Below, one piece after another: positions 8,236-19,561 of a stretch of DNA of 32,877 nt. This stretch comes from Cudoniella acicularis (taxonomy: Eukaryota; Ascomycota; Leotiomycetes; Helotiales; Helotiaceae), in assembly GCA_013054445.1 (NCBI GenBank), contig JAAMPI010000537.1:1-32877 (forward strand). Reading direction: 5' to 3'. The position numbers and the translations under genes were made by a program. The first letter of the stretch is position 1. Every line of letters starts with the position of its first letter. The notes below the pieces were generated by a model that was not told where the DNA came from, did not search any database, and was given only the letters and a program-made list of their open reading frames with translations.

Positions 8236-11200
8236 ATGGAGACGGATACCATTTCAAACGTACAGGATCCCGAGAATACACCAAAGTCAACAGAATATGG
8301 ACCAGTTCCAGCAGCAATTCAGCCAGAAGAGGAGCCCGAAAAGCTGGAAGCTCCTACTTCTGAGGGCATTCCTATCCCAGAACCCACAGAACAGCCATTT
8401 GAAGAAGAGCCAGAGCCCGATCGACAGGACGATGCTGGCAGCCCTAGTAGCAGTGGAAATGAGAGCGACGTCTCAATACGATCCTTAGAAAGAAGAAAGA
8501 AAAAAGTCACGAAAGCGATTGTCTCAGACAACCGGCTTCTTCAAGTGAGTTCACTCCCAAATGTTGTCGGTATAAAATTGCCTAATATAAAAATCCTACA
8601 GGCTCCTGATGGATCGAGTTACTTTTCTCGAACAAGAACTGGATAAGTTAAAAGGCACACAAGTAATGTCCAGGCCTGTAACGCCTGTTAGCGTTGCACC
8701 ACGTAGTGTGATTAGCGTAGATGTCGCTGAAGAGGGAGAAAAACCCAGAGAAGACGGTGAAAACAGCGATTGCAGTGTTTCCGGGGATGAAGAAGATGAG
8801 AGCGATATTTTTGAACTGCCCGAGGGTCCAAAACGGGCACTTCGAGAACAAATCTGGAAAGAGTTTCAAGATGATGAAAAAAAAGGACAAACACATTCTA
8901 GAGCTACTTAAAGGTGAAGTTGGGAATGGAAAGGGGAGATTCTCCAATGTTACATCTCATCGCCGCCTTAAAAGATCGGCCGCTGCTGATTCCGCCGCGA
9001 GTGGAGTGGAGAATCTTGTAACAGAAGCGGAGACAAAGATCCCGAGTCGGATCAGGTAGGCCTTCTCTTCTCTCATCCTCAACTCGATCTATGCTGAGAA
9101 TTCTCAGAATTCATTCAGAAGGTATCAACAGAGCTCTGGAACAGGTCACGTCATACAAGTGGGGAACCCACTCAATGTGTACGCTTGTTCAGCCTTTCAA
9201 AACAGTGGTCCGTTGTGAAGGAGAACTTCGGAAAGAAGTCGAACGGCTAGCAGCTTTATATCCAGACCCTGCTAGCTTCGATAGTCCGGATCCTGGCAAT
9301 GTGTTGAGCTCGGAAAAACAACATTTCGGTGTCACACACCTTGCAGGATCTGATGATAAGACTCTGCAGTCCAAAGAGCCGGCTAGCGATGCGTGTGAGC
9401 AAATTTCTGAGGCAGCAAAGAAGAAGGCACGGGAATTTTTGGAGCAGAAAAATATGACCAAAGAAGAATTTAAGGAGGGACGAGCGGCTCTGGAAGATCT
9501 TCGCTTCTTCATCCAATTCATCGACAGCAGGCTAAAAGGCCTCTTAACAGTTAAGCGTCAGGTCGAGGGAGGTCCATTGAAAACAATCGCCTTCTCCAAT
9601 CTCTTTCTCTTGTTCAAACCTGGGGATGTTGTTCTCTCACAGGATCGAAAGCAAGCCTACGAAATCTTGGCCGTTTCCGGGGGCCTTCCATTGGACAAGG
9701 AGAAAACCAGGGCGGCAGAGTATGGGCGAGGAACACACAGCAGTGGTCTATATCCTTATAACATTCACGATGTTGTTTCTCCATTCATCCTCGACTGTTA
9801 CCATTTCGACTTTAACGGAACTATGTACGGTCCAGCGCAAAGGTCGTTTGCAATTTCGTATTTTCATGATGAGAAGCCAATCTCTTATTTACCCGTTTTT
9901 CCAGAGAGATGTTTAGAGAAAGGGCAAAATTATAGGGATGATCTCATCAACAGAGGAAGGAAATTTGTTGACCTAGTCAAGGATGGAAAGCGCTTTGTAT
10001 GCACCACTCAAAATTATGGACAATCTCTCTGACAAGTTTCTCTAGGCTCACAAAAGCTACAGCGGTCTGGGAACGAATGTGAAGGGAGACATTGAAGAGG
10101 TATTTTCCCATTCTTATGATGTTATTTCCCTGCAACTTTTTTGACATATTCTTAGATTGATAGCCAAGTTATCATTGATTTCTCTGAAGCATTTCGAAAA
10201 CATCCGGACTGGGCTCCTGAACTTGGTTTGACTGGCATAACTGAGCGAGACCCTCGAGAAATGACTGATTGCACTGGAACCAGTCATTTTACCGAGAATG
10301 ATAATGTATGCGTTATGTGTGAATATGACAACTACTGGCCAGATGAAGAGATAATACACCAATTGTGCGCAGATCACTTGGCTACCGTCGCAGAAGAGAT
10401 GCAGCCAACACAAGAAGTCAAGGACATGTTATCATTCCCTCGGGCACTTCTACTGCTACCAGCAAGGCTCTTTGGGTTCGTTCTTCGAAGTCGCAAATGG
10501 GGTAAGTACCTTCTATCAATAATTAGACCGTGGCGCTAATGTCAACAATCAGTGTCCCTCGATGTCAATAATATAGGCCCTCTCGATTCGCCAGAAGAGT
10601 CCTTTAAGGATTTAGTCATCAACCCAGAACACAAAATGATGGTTCAAGCAATTGTGGAAACCCATTCCAGAGGGTCAAATACCGATGGAGAGCAGGCGTC
10701 AAATGCTGCCGCCAAGTACCAGGAAGACATAATTAGAGGCAAAGGCACCGGACGTATTTTGTTATTGCACGGCCCTCCAGGAGTAGGAAAAACATCGACT
10801 GCCGAATGCGTTGCAGACTTGACGGGAAGACCCCTTTTCCAGATCACGTGTGGAGATATTGGCACAGAACCAGAAGATGTGGAGAGGAACCTCGATGAGA
10901 GCTTCCTCTTAGCACATAGATGGGGTTGTGTTCTCCTACTCGATGAAGCCGACGTTTTCCTGCAGGAACGAGACCGAGTAAACTTGAAGCGTAATAGCTT
11001 AGTTTCAGGTAATGCTTACTTCCATCCCCTAGAAAAACCTGCTAAGAAATACCAAAGTCTTCCTCAGGGTCCTCGAATATTACCCAGGAATCCTAATCCT
11101 TACCGTAAGTCCTTCTAATTATTCTACAAAACCACAATCATCATTTAGATTTTAATGCCAAACTAAAATTAATCAGACAAACCGGGAAGGAATTTTCGAC

Positions 11201-11872
11201 GAGGCCTTCAGATCCAGAATCCACATCATCCTCCACTACGAAAGGCCAACCCTCGAAAACTGGCTCCAAATCTGGAGAAACAACATCCGCAGAGCCAAAA
11301 AGCAATTCGACATTGACGACGAGGCTATCATAAAATGGGCAGGCAAGTCTTTCGAAAAGCTCAACTGGAATGGCCGACAGATTCGAAACGCATTTCAAGC
11401 AGCAACCGCACTTGCAAACTACAACGCGTTGCGAGATCAGAGAATCAGAGCGCTGGATGGGATTGCCCAAAACCAGGACAAGACTCCGAAAATCGAGTTG
11501 CACAAAGGTTACTTCAAGCAAGTCGCAAATCTCTCTACGTCTTTTGATCTGTACATCGACTCGATCTTTGGCGTTGAAAAGGTGGAAGACCGTGTGCTGA
11601 AGGCCGGAAATAGAAATGACGGTTGGGGTAGGACCCCCAATGTTAATATGCATAATCAGAACATGGGCAATATGAATTACAGGATGCAGGAATCGCCAAG
11701 GGCGTCACCGATGCCGCAGAAGGGTCGGGCTCCGGGTCGTAGGCCAGTTCAGTCTGGGTACGGTGACCAGCGACAGGAACCTCTACAGTCACAGTACCGC
11801 CAGTCGCCACAGGGGACGATGAATAATGGTGGTTTCGGGTATGAGCAGGACGCTTCTGATTCCGATGCTTAA
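8236..11872 (+). CDS. AAA+ ATPase of the fungal DUF7025 type, with two frame breaks
   Basis: Exons 8236-8544, 8602-9055, 9108-9996, 10046-10099, 10156-10501, 10553-11008, 11058-11104 and 11177-11872. With two one-base corrections the product is 1082 aa. Order of parts: an acidic disordered N terminus; a short coiled-coil-like stretch (MDRVTFLEQELDKLKG); a DUF7025-like region ending near residue 620 (LLFKPGDVVLSQ, DFNGTMYGPAQRSFAISYF); and a AAA core with Walker A GPPGVGKT (about 757-764), Walker B LLLDEAD (about 811-817), sensor-1 TTNREG, arginine finger FRSR and sensor-2 GRQIRNAF. The C-terminal tail is rich in Gln, Asn, Gly and Pro. Breaks: after the first intron (8545-8601) the frame is off by one base, and an A8 run at 8877-8884 must lose one A to join the flanking frames. 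From 8885 to the stop the gene is intact with sound splice sites. Substrate and location are unknown; no signal or membrane segment is seen. Confidence 0.85.
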
Positions 11873-13068
11873 GCTCTAGAAGTAAGGAAATTAACTATCT
11901 TTAGACTTTGATCATCATGCTTGATATTTCAGGGTCTCAGCGGTCGCTACTATATATACTCAACAGAAGAATCAAATGAAATGTATTCCCCTAGTCAATG
12001 TAGTATGATCATATCCCCTCTTCTGCAACTCATCCGCGACCTCGCAAAATAGACCTACCTCAACACTTCAAAACAAGTTATTTTAATCCATAACAGTAAA
12101 TGCGAAGGTTGCATCAGAAAATTTCTTCTTGAACTTGCATTTCGTCTAACGGGATACAAAAAATAATTTATAATTAATCAAAATATTGGAAGCGTCATTT
12201 ATGGAGCGAGATAATTGAGCTCTAAAAGGAATGTTGTCTAAGCCCGCCACTATAGACAGTATACTAATAATATTTACAAAACTATATACAAAAGCAATTG
12301 TAGCATTGAATTTGCAGATGTTCAAGGATTTCTGTGCATCTTTTTTAAAAGAAATCTAGGGGTTTTATGTATAAAGTCTCGGTGATGCCGCATGTTTCAC
12401 TCTTTTATTTTTAGTAAATAGGGGTATTGAACTTGCTGAATCCTGGAAAATTAAGGAGAAATTAATGAAGATACTACTGTTAACAGCTGGTGCCATATAT
12501 TTGATGCGATCTGAAGATTATAACCCCATGACTGCATTACTTTCTCATAATATTTGAGGAAACAACTTTCACATAAACGTGAAGACTTGTATAGTTGTGG
12601 TTTGTCTATTACATGAATTTCACGTAACATAATGGATTCTACCAGAATCGCGCTTTGTAAAGACTTGATATGTTCTACCGTGTCCCATTTTCCTCCACTC
12701 CCATATACACCCCGCATCGTAGTCATAACTTCAATGCTTGCACCAAGATTGCGTTGAGCAGCTCCTAGCCCGCACAGCTACGCTTGTTTTATCATCCATC
12801 ATTTCATCGTGCCCACAGTTTATCGGCTTCATAAAATAGCTGTCAACCCCAACAAGCCACTTCCATTTCCGAACTCCATCCCGTGCCATCATATGCTCTT
12901 CTCGAACCAACCCGTCGCCATCTCGTCTCAATATCTGACCGTCACCTCGGTCTAAAACCACACTTGGGAAATTACCAGCCTCCATCGCTATGCCATGCAA
13001 GCAAACAATCAAAAGCAGGTCTGAAAGTCAAAAGTTGAAAAGGGGAATGTGCATTCGGAAAGGGTATC
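11873..13068. other. Convergent intergenic region, no gene supported
   Basis: 1.2 kb between the stop codons of the AAA ATPase gene and MTR10, AT-rich and holding both 3' UTRs. Two adjacent minus-strand frames (13012-12731 and 12726-12451) are open, but have no recognisable domain and no splice pattern suggesting one protein. Confidence 0.5.
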
Positions 13069-16000
13069 TCAAGCATTGAAGTGGAATCTCTCGGCTTCCA
13101 GGCGGCCCAGTCCGTCTCGAGGAGCAACATATCGTCGCCTGTAGATATTGGTAAAATCCTGAAGCAGACTGCGAACCTTTCGAAGTCCGTCTGGCCCAAG
13201 TGCCAATCGTTCCTTGATGCCTGTCATAAGCTTGTCAATCTCAGCCTCTCGAATTGTTCCAGGAGGGAGCATTCGAACGGTTTTGTCCACCCAGACAGCA
13301 GTCTGCTGAGGTACGAGCTGGAACAATTCAAGAAGGGCACCGCTACCGTCCGAGAAGCAATCGTCGGGGAAAGTTATCATCATGCCCGCCATGATTTGCT
13401 TGACCAAATGCGCCCCATTTGCGATGATGAGCTCTTGAACAATGTGCTTTATTTCAGGCGGATTTGGGCTTTGACTTGAGCTTGGTGGATTGTCGCCACC
13501 GTATCCAATGACATCTCGAAGATAGTGCAGAGCGGCCGTGAGTGGTTCCCGTTGCTCCAGCGCTAAGGCCGAGACACCAGCTTGGAAGATAGGTGTGAAA
13601 AGATCTGAGGTGATGAGCTTGTGGGGATAGTAGAGCAATGCATCTACTAGAAGGCGATAGAAGTCCTCGATGACATCCGGCAGGTCTCTCGGTGGCACAT
13701 CACTCATCATGCGGAGCATGTTCGTGGATTGAGCCTCAAAAAATGCGTAAATAGCCTCGGTGGTCTGCTCGTTAACATTCTCCCGATCCTCGGAAAACTC
13801 ACGCAAAATAGCGCTCGTCACCCAGAGGAAACACCCTTGTTTTGATGCAGCAAAGCCATTCGCAAGTTTGTTGGCCATTTCAGGAAGTAGAGGCGCCATT
13901 GACGTGCGGTATGAGATAATCATGTATCGCCAGCAACGACAAATCCTTTCACAAATTGGAGTGAATAAGGAGAAAGTATCAAGGATCTTCGACAAGACTG
14001 GGAAGATCTCTTGGCAGTATTTCACCGCAGGGTTTTCTTGCCCAGGCTCAACATAAGGTGTTACCATTTGGATGAAGAGGGTGATCAATTGTAGGTGATC
14101 TGCCGATGTTAGCAAGTGATTTTCTCCGCGAAGCAAGAACAAACCTGCGACTGCCAACTTGCCATCTTCATCTACAGCTGCGTTAGCTTTGACCATAAGT
14201 CTTGTCATTAGAGGATCGCAATATAGCTTCATGAGATCGTGGATTTGTGCTGGTGGCTGCACCGCGACAACCGATGCCACACCTTCAGTCAGCTCCTCCT
14301 GGCTGACACCTGGCAATTTGTCGAGGGTTTGGTCATAAAATTGCTGCAGCTGCACCACCTGACCGCTGAGTAGATGCTTGCAATCCGTGCAGAAGAATTT
14401 CATAGCCATGGCAGCAGCCCGAACAATCTCCTTGGAATCGGTTCCGAACGACGAAACAATGTATGTGAACTGGGGTTCGAGAAGTTCTGGGTGGTTGGAT
14501 GTCCACTCAGTATAACGTCCGAGAACCATAATGGATGCAAACCGTAACTTCTCGTGGGGTGGTATTTGGACGATCAGAGGCATTATCTGGGGTAAAATGA
14601 TATCTTCGTCCTTATCAACCATTCTGCCCATCGCTCTCATACTGAAGAGTGGAGCTTCGAGTTGTTGCCAATGCGGTACAGACGTCGCCGTCGCTTGACT
14701 GGCATACGCTGTCATCCACGCCTTAATACGATCCAGCACCTTAGAGAGACATTCTGTGACACTCATAATTTCGCAACAATCCTTAAGAACATCTCCCATA
14801 TGGTGTCTGAATTCGCGGAACTTCTCCTCAGCCTCGCGATCTCCATCAAACAAGTCGGTTTGGCCAGGAGTCTCGTTGGGATATTCCAGCTGCTTTAGCA
14901 TGACGTCGACAAGTTTGGCGTAGACGTCCACATATTGCATCCGAGCTTGGATATATTTTTCCAGTATAAGATAGAGCTTCAACTCATACCAGAAAATAAA
15001 GGTTAAAGCAATGGCATCGCGATCCATGTCCAAGGCCGCACACTCCAACACCCCCTCCACAAGAGGCCGAAAAGCAATCGGCTCACGTGCGATAAGGACC
15101 ACCCATGCCTCGCCCGCTTCGGCGAAGATCCGAGTAATCCCTTTATACACCTCCGTATCTTCTTGCTCGGCTGCTTGACGTATACGAGGTCTGAGTGCAA
15201 CCACGCGCGGTAAGAGGATTTGAATGGTTGGGAGATACTCATCGACCTCTCGCGTCTCCTTGAATATTGCAACCAGGCAATCTGTCGCAGCCTCAAAAGA
15301 CCTATCTGTCTCCAAGGCACTTAAAACTACGTTCAGCAGAGGAGAATTCACCACATCTGCAACCGGTACCTCGCGGAGCCAGGATGTAATAACTTCGAGA
15401 AGTTGAGGATTTGTTGCCGCGGATTCTAGAAGCGTCAAAATATATTTTTGAGAGGGAATAGTCAGGATACAAACCTGATGATTGAGCGTAGCTGATCAAA
15501 AGTTGCACAACCTGACTAGCGTTGTCTCCTAATAGTTCCTGAGTTCTCTGTTGCAGCTCATCTTCCTAGTATTACGCATTAGATTCTGATACATCTATTC
15601 TCTCGCCAGCCCAACGTCGTTGTAGATGCTCGCAGGATGGTGTCTTTCGGCCCACATACAGTCAAATTGATTTTGCGTCCTTCGGTGACTTCCTCGGGAA
15701 GAACTTTTAGGAAATCCAGAATGCAAGCGTGGCTTTCTGCATTGTTGCCTAGGGACGAAACAACCATGGGTACCACATCTTTCCACCCAGTCATCTGGAT
15801 AGCCAAGATAGCGAGACAAACACACAATTGTATCCTGATGGGTCGCGGGCCCGTAGCGAATACCTTCAAAAGCTCGAGTACTTGATCTCGGAGGGATGGT
15901 AAAGCTTCGTGTGGTATCTGGTTGACATCGTAGGTAATCTAGCCCGTCAGTACTTGCCATTGAGTCAAAACACTCGCGCCTACCTTTCCTCTCAATGTCG

Positions 16001-16261
16001 TGGCAGCAAACAGCTTGGCCTCTGCATCCGCTTGCGACTGTAAAATACCGATCGTAATCTGCCATGCTTCCGACTGTAGAAATTGTGAGAATCCTGATCA
16101 TTATATAGGCGGGTGCCTCGCAGCCGACTCACCGATTTCTGGAAGTTTTCTAAAAACTGATGGGCCGCCTTCTTCTGCTCCCTCTGACCATCGCGCATAG
16201 TTGACATAGCCGTGAGTACAGGCGCAAAGGCCTGCTCGGGGCTGCTACCGTTGGTAGCCAT
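13069..16261 (-). CDS. MTR10: Importin-beta family nuclear import receptor Mtr10 (transportin-SR type)
   Basis: Karyopherin that imports RNA-binding SR/RGG proteins such as Npl3 in yeast and releases them on binding Ran-GTP. Exons on the minus strand: 16261-16133, 16073-15984, 15938-15660, 15565-15475, 15425-14145 and 14099-13069, giving 966 aa, close to the roughly 970 aa of Aspergillus orthologs. The N terminus (AFAPVLTAMSTM, then AAHQFLENFQKS, then KLFAATTLRGK) is the importin N-terminal HEAT region. Conserved blocks follow: GPRPIRIQLCVCLAILAIQM, LPEEVTEGRKINL, LFDGDREAEEKFREFRH, APLFSMRAMGRMVD, and the C-terminal RRRYVAPRDGLGRLEAERF. The last intron (14144-14100, 45 bases) is a multiple of three with no stop, but has the branch site TTGCTAAC, and removing it restores the conserved AVADHLQLIT. 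An in-frame ATG at 16270 would add three residues; I prefer 16261 because orthologs start MA(S/T)NG. It is divergent from SmE (391 bases apart). Confidence 0.96.
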
Positions 16262-16652
16262 GACTACCATTTGTGATGGTGGGGCAGAGGGCGGTAAAAC
16301 GTGGGGTTCAGGTATGCAGAAACCGCATTCAACAACTGATGTTTATCGTCGCCAGGCCGTGTTGGGTCTTTTTGCGGTGAGAGAACGCGAACAGAGAGGT
16401 GAAAGAAACGTCAACTGGTATTGTATCTGTTGTTGTGGAAGGAAGGTGATCATTGTCATGGGCCGACGGTCGGTTGCCCTCCAAATAAATCCCACTAGCG
16501 CGCTTTCGCACTTTGCAGCCTTGTCAGAGAAGCTGCGACCGCGACAACCATTTGCAGAATTCAAGAAAACGCGAGCAGAACCCTTCTACGTTCGCCCCGA
16601 TTCCCGCGAGCTCTAGCATCCTTCGTATCTGCGACCTTTCCCCGACTTCAAA
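16262..16652. promoter_or_regulatory. Shared divergent promoter region of MTR10 and SmE
   Basis: 391 bases separate the start codons of two essential RNA-metabolism genes transcribed away from each other. No clear TATA box or recognised factor site was found. Open frames run through part of it on both strands but match nothing and are taken as chance. Confidence 0.5.
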
Positions 16653-17042
16653 ATGAATCGAGGCGGCGGCGGTGGAGGGCGCAAAGTCCTTCTCCCACCT
16701 ATCAACTTTATTTTCAAGCTCCTCCAACAACATTCAACGGTCCAGATATGGCTCTATGAACAGCTGGCGATCAGAATTGAGGGAAGAATTAGGGTTGGTG
16801 CATCTTTTAAGGGATTTGGAAGTTTGGGCTAATGAGCGCGCCTCTAGGGCTTTGACGAATTCATGAATCTGGTAATTGACGATGCAGTGGAGGTCAAGCA
16901 AGCTACAAAGACGACCGAAGAGAGCCGAAGATCTTTAGGTAAACACTGGAAATTCAAGTTGTGGATAATTTTCTAACTTGCCACAGGACAAATACTGTTG
17001 AAGGGAGATAATGTATCTTTGATCCAGAGCTTGAACGGATAG
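16653..17042 (+). CDS. SME1: Small nuclear ribonucleoprotein E (SmE)
   Basis: One of the seven Sm proteins that ring the U1, U2, U4 and U5 snRNAs in the spliceosome. Three exons, 16653-16793, 16848-16938 and 16987-17042, with introns of 54 and 48 bases, give 95 aa, the usual SmE length. Almost the whole protein is recognisable: KVLLPPINFIFKLLQQH at the N-terminal helix, IWLYEQLAIRIEGRIRGFD (Sm1), FMNLVIDDAVEV, and ILLKGDNVSLIQSL (Sm2). The N terminus is a glycine run from a GGC-rich stretch. The exons are short, so simple open-frame searches miss this gene. Its stop lies only 126 bases from the convergent stop of the folate gene. Confidence 0.97.
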
Positions 17043-17168
17043 AGGATTGTCAACGGCGTTATGCTTCCGAGCTAGGTTCTGCAACAACCAAAAGCACACT
17101 GGGATTTGAGAAAATTGTCTGTCAGGAGTTATTCTGGTCGTTTGGGTCAACGATGGGGATTGGTGGTA

Positions 17169-18004
17169 TCATGCGGTCGTAATAGGACCTTCCAAGAGTT
17201 TGGCATCTCCAACTAGCAAGCCGTGCAGCAGGTGATCATGCTCTCCAACGGGCACAGAAGTACCGCTCGCTGCTTGCAGAACCTGCTCCTCTAGAGCCAA
17301 ACCATACAGCAATGCATCTGTTCCTGGGCCAAGCGACAAATCCTTCAACTGTGATCCTCGACCTTGTTCGTATCTATGCAGAAAGTAGTCATAGAATCCT
17401 TTCCCATGGCCAAGACGCCTCACAAGCCCACTTTCTGGATCCACATCAAAGGCCACGCCTGGCATCAGTATCATGTCAAGCTGCTTACATTCCCCTGCAT
17501 TTCCAAGAATATGCTCTCGTTCGGTGACTGTTTCTGAGTCGATTGTTGGAATTCCCCAATTGTCGCGTTTCAGGGACTCATAATCTGCGAGTGAGCGAAG
17601 GTCCACCATATCCATCACCGATTTTGGAGTATCAGGCGATATGTTTGGAGACTTGTGAAGGTAAGGAACAAAGACTTGCTTCCCGGATTCAAGCGCATGG
17701 CGCACAATCGCATCCGTTTGAACCTCGCCAGTCGGCATCGACAAATATACTCCAATGCGGTTTGCTCTTTGGTATGACTTGAAATTTATAATTGTCTTCC
17801 AAATAGCAGTACCTGAAATTCTCATTAGTTGTGGTGAGATTTCTTCCTACAAGTGAGCTTACTTTGAGTATTGATAGATTCTTGACCTATTGCGGAGAGT
17901 CTCTTCTTCATCATAGAACGTAGATCCTTCTTTACCGCCTTCAAAACCGTCGAAGAAGCCATGGTTCCTGGACTTAAAGCCACGTTCTGATCTTCTGCAT
18001 TCAT
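17169..18004 (-). CDS. FAU1: 5-formyltetrahydrofolate cyclo-ligase
   Basis: Converts 5-formyl-THF to 5,10-methenyl-THF using ATP, returning stored folate to one-carbon metabolism. Two exons on the minus strand, 18004-17863 and 17812-17169, with a 50-base intron, give 261 aa. Visible: VYLSMPTGEVQT (the family's conserved N-terminal strand and loop), GKQVFVPYL, LMPGVAFD (about 164-170), and the nucleotide-binding signature RRLGHGKGFYDYF (about 179-191). The start at 18004 is the first ATG; a second in-frame ATG at 17962 removes 14 residues, and either could be used. No targeting signal is obvious, so it is probably cytosolic. Divergent from ROT1. Confidence 0.95.
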
Positions 18005-18418
18005 TTCACGACTCTTCTTGCAATATCTAAAAATGATCGGAGCGTCACGAGACCTGAAGGCAGTCCGGAAGTGTGATAATTTGCAGAGACTTGGTGGATA
18101 GACCAGGATTTTGCAACATTAATTCATTGTTGTTGCTTAAAACAGTTTGACACATAGTCTTTTGCTGTGATCAAAAGCATCATTAAAAGTGTCTGCTTCG
18201 AAAAAATCTTTCCTCTATTCACTTTTTCTCAGCAAGCGAAACTTGCGTTCGTCTCAACTCCTCGGGCGTCACTGCCAGCCAGGGGTCGGCCCTTTGACGC
18301 CACTACAGCCTTCATGTGGCTGGTGCCCGTCGCGCTTACCCGATACGAGACTGCCATCCCTAAATCTTGATATCTTCTCGTGCCTTCTCACCACCATCCC
18401 TCCGTCCCGCAAGCAACA
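18005..18418. promoter_or_regulatory. Divergent promoter region of the folate ligase and ROT1 genes
   Basis: 414 bases lie between the two start codons. The half nearest ROT1 is pyrimidine-rich, common just upstream of fungal start codons. No TATA box or named factor site was recognised. Short open frames here overlap the ROT1 start in another frame and are not genes. Confidence 0.45.
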
Positions 18419-19361
18419 ATGCCTTCATTCGCCATACAGTCGTTATTGATCGCAGGTGCATTCCTGGCAGGCTCTAGCTCTGCAATCGATGCTCAGCTGG
18501 TGGGAACATGGTCCACGAAATCTGCGAAAGTCTTAACGGGTCCGGTATGTTCTATTCTTGGAACAATGACGGCGAGAGTTCGCAGCGGCGATTTATATGG
18601 ACAAGATGTGCTGATATCTCATCCATAGGGCTTCTACAATCCAGTGAACGATAGTTTCATCGAACCGAGCCATACAGGCATCTCATACTCGTTCACCGCG
18701 GATGGATTTTATGAAGAAGCATACTACAGGGCGGTTTCAAATCGTATGTGGGAACAAATGAAAGAACCGAAAGCAGGAATGCTGATGAGAAATAGCTACG
18801 GATCCATCATGTCCTCAAGCCATCTTGCAGTTCCAACACGGGACTGTAGTCGAAAACTCCGATTTATCTTTGTCCTTCACCCCCTTCGCTGTGGATGGTA
18901 GACAACTCCAGTCGAACCCCTGTGTATCTGCATCGACCGCAACATATACCCGTTACAACCAGTCAGAGACTATGTCGGTAAGTTTTGTCCTAAACCCTTT
19001 CAAGCAGCTGGTGATTGACGAATTGCAGAAATGGCAGGTCTACACAGATCCATACACTAAAATGACCCGCCTCGATCTCTACCAATTCGATGGTACTCCA
19101 ATGAACCCCATGTTCTTAGCCTACAGTCCACCACTTATGCTTCCAACGGTCACGATGAACCCTACCGCGACTGCAACCTCGAGCGGGAAATCGAAAAGAG
19201 CGGCAGGAGCTGAAGAGATTTATCCTCCGTTAAACAAAGACGCCAAACATATCAAGAGGGGAGTAGAGGATGTATCTCTTCTTCACCGCATCGATCTTAA
19301 CATACTTTGGTGGACCGGAGTAGGGATGATTATTTTCGGCGGAACAGCGTATCTCTTATAA
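18419..19361 (+). CDS. ROT1: ER membrane protein Rot1, glycoprotein folding and cell-wall integrity
   Basis: Yeast Rot1 is an essential ER chaperone needed for folding of some glycoproteins and for beta-1,6-glucan synthesis. Four exons, 18419-18544, 18629-18743, 18796-18977 and 19029-19361, with introns of 84, 52 and 51 bases, give 251 aa. A signal peptide covers about residues 1-22 ([14 protein letters not shown]). Family blocks follow: [77 protein letters not shown], and [19 protein letters not shown]. One hydrophobic segment at the extreme C terminus ([19 protein letters not shown]) anchors it, so the body faces the ER lumen. Convergent with the phosphatase gene, 200 bases away. Confidence 0.95.
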
Positions 19362-19561
19362 TGATGCCGACTTGCAGTGTGATTTTGTATATTTGTTCGC
19401 GAAATTAGGTTGGTTCATTAGATGACTTGATGTCCGGGGCGTATACCACAAGAGGGGAGTTCGGTTTAGCTACAATTTTCTCGTTAATTCATTCCCCAGC
19501 CGAGTAAAAAAGTATGGGAGTCGTTGGAGTTTATGGCATTGTGTACTCTATGGCTTTCTGT

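Noticed and set aside
12451..13012. Two adjacent minus-strand frames beyond the MTR10 stop
   Set aside because: No domain, composition unlike the flanking genes, no sound splice joining them. They most likely fall in 3' UTR or intergenic DNA.
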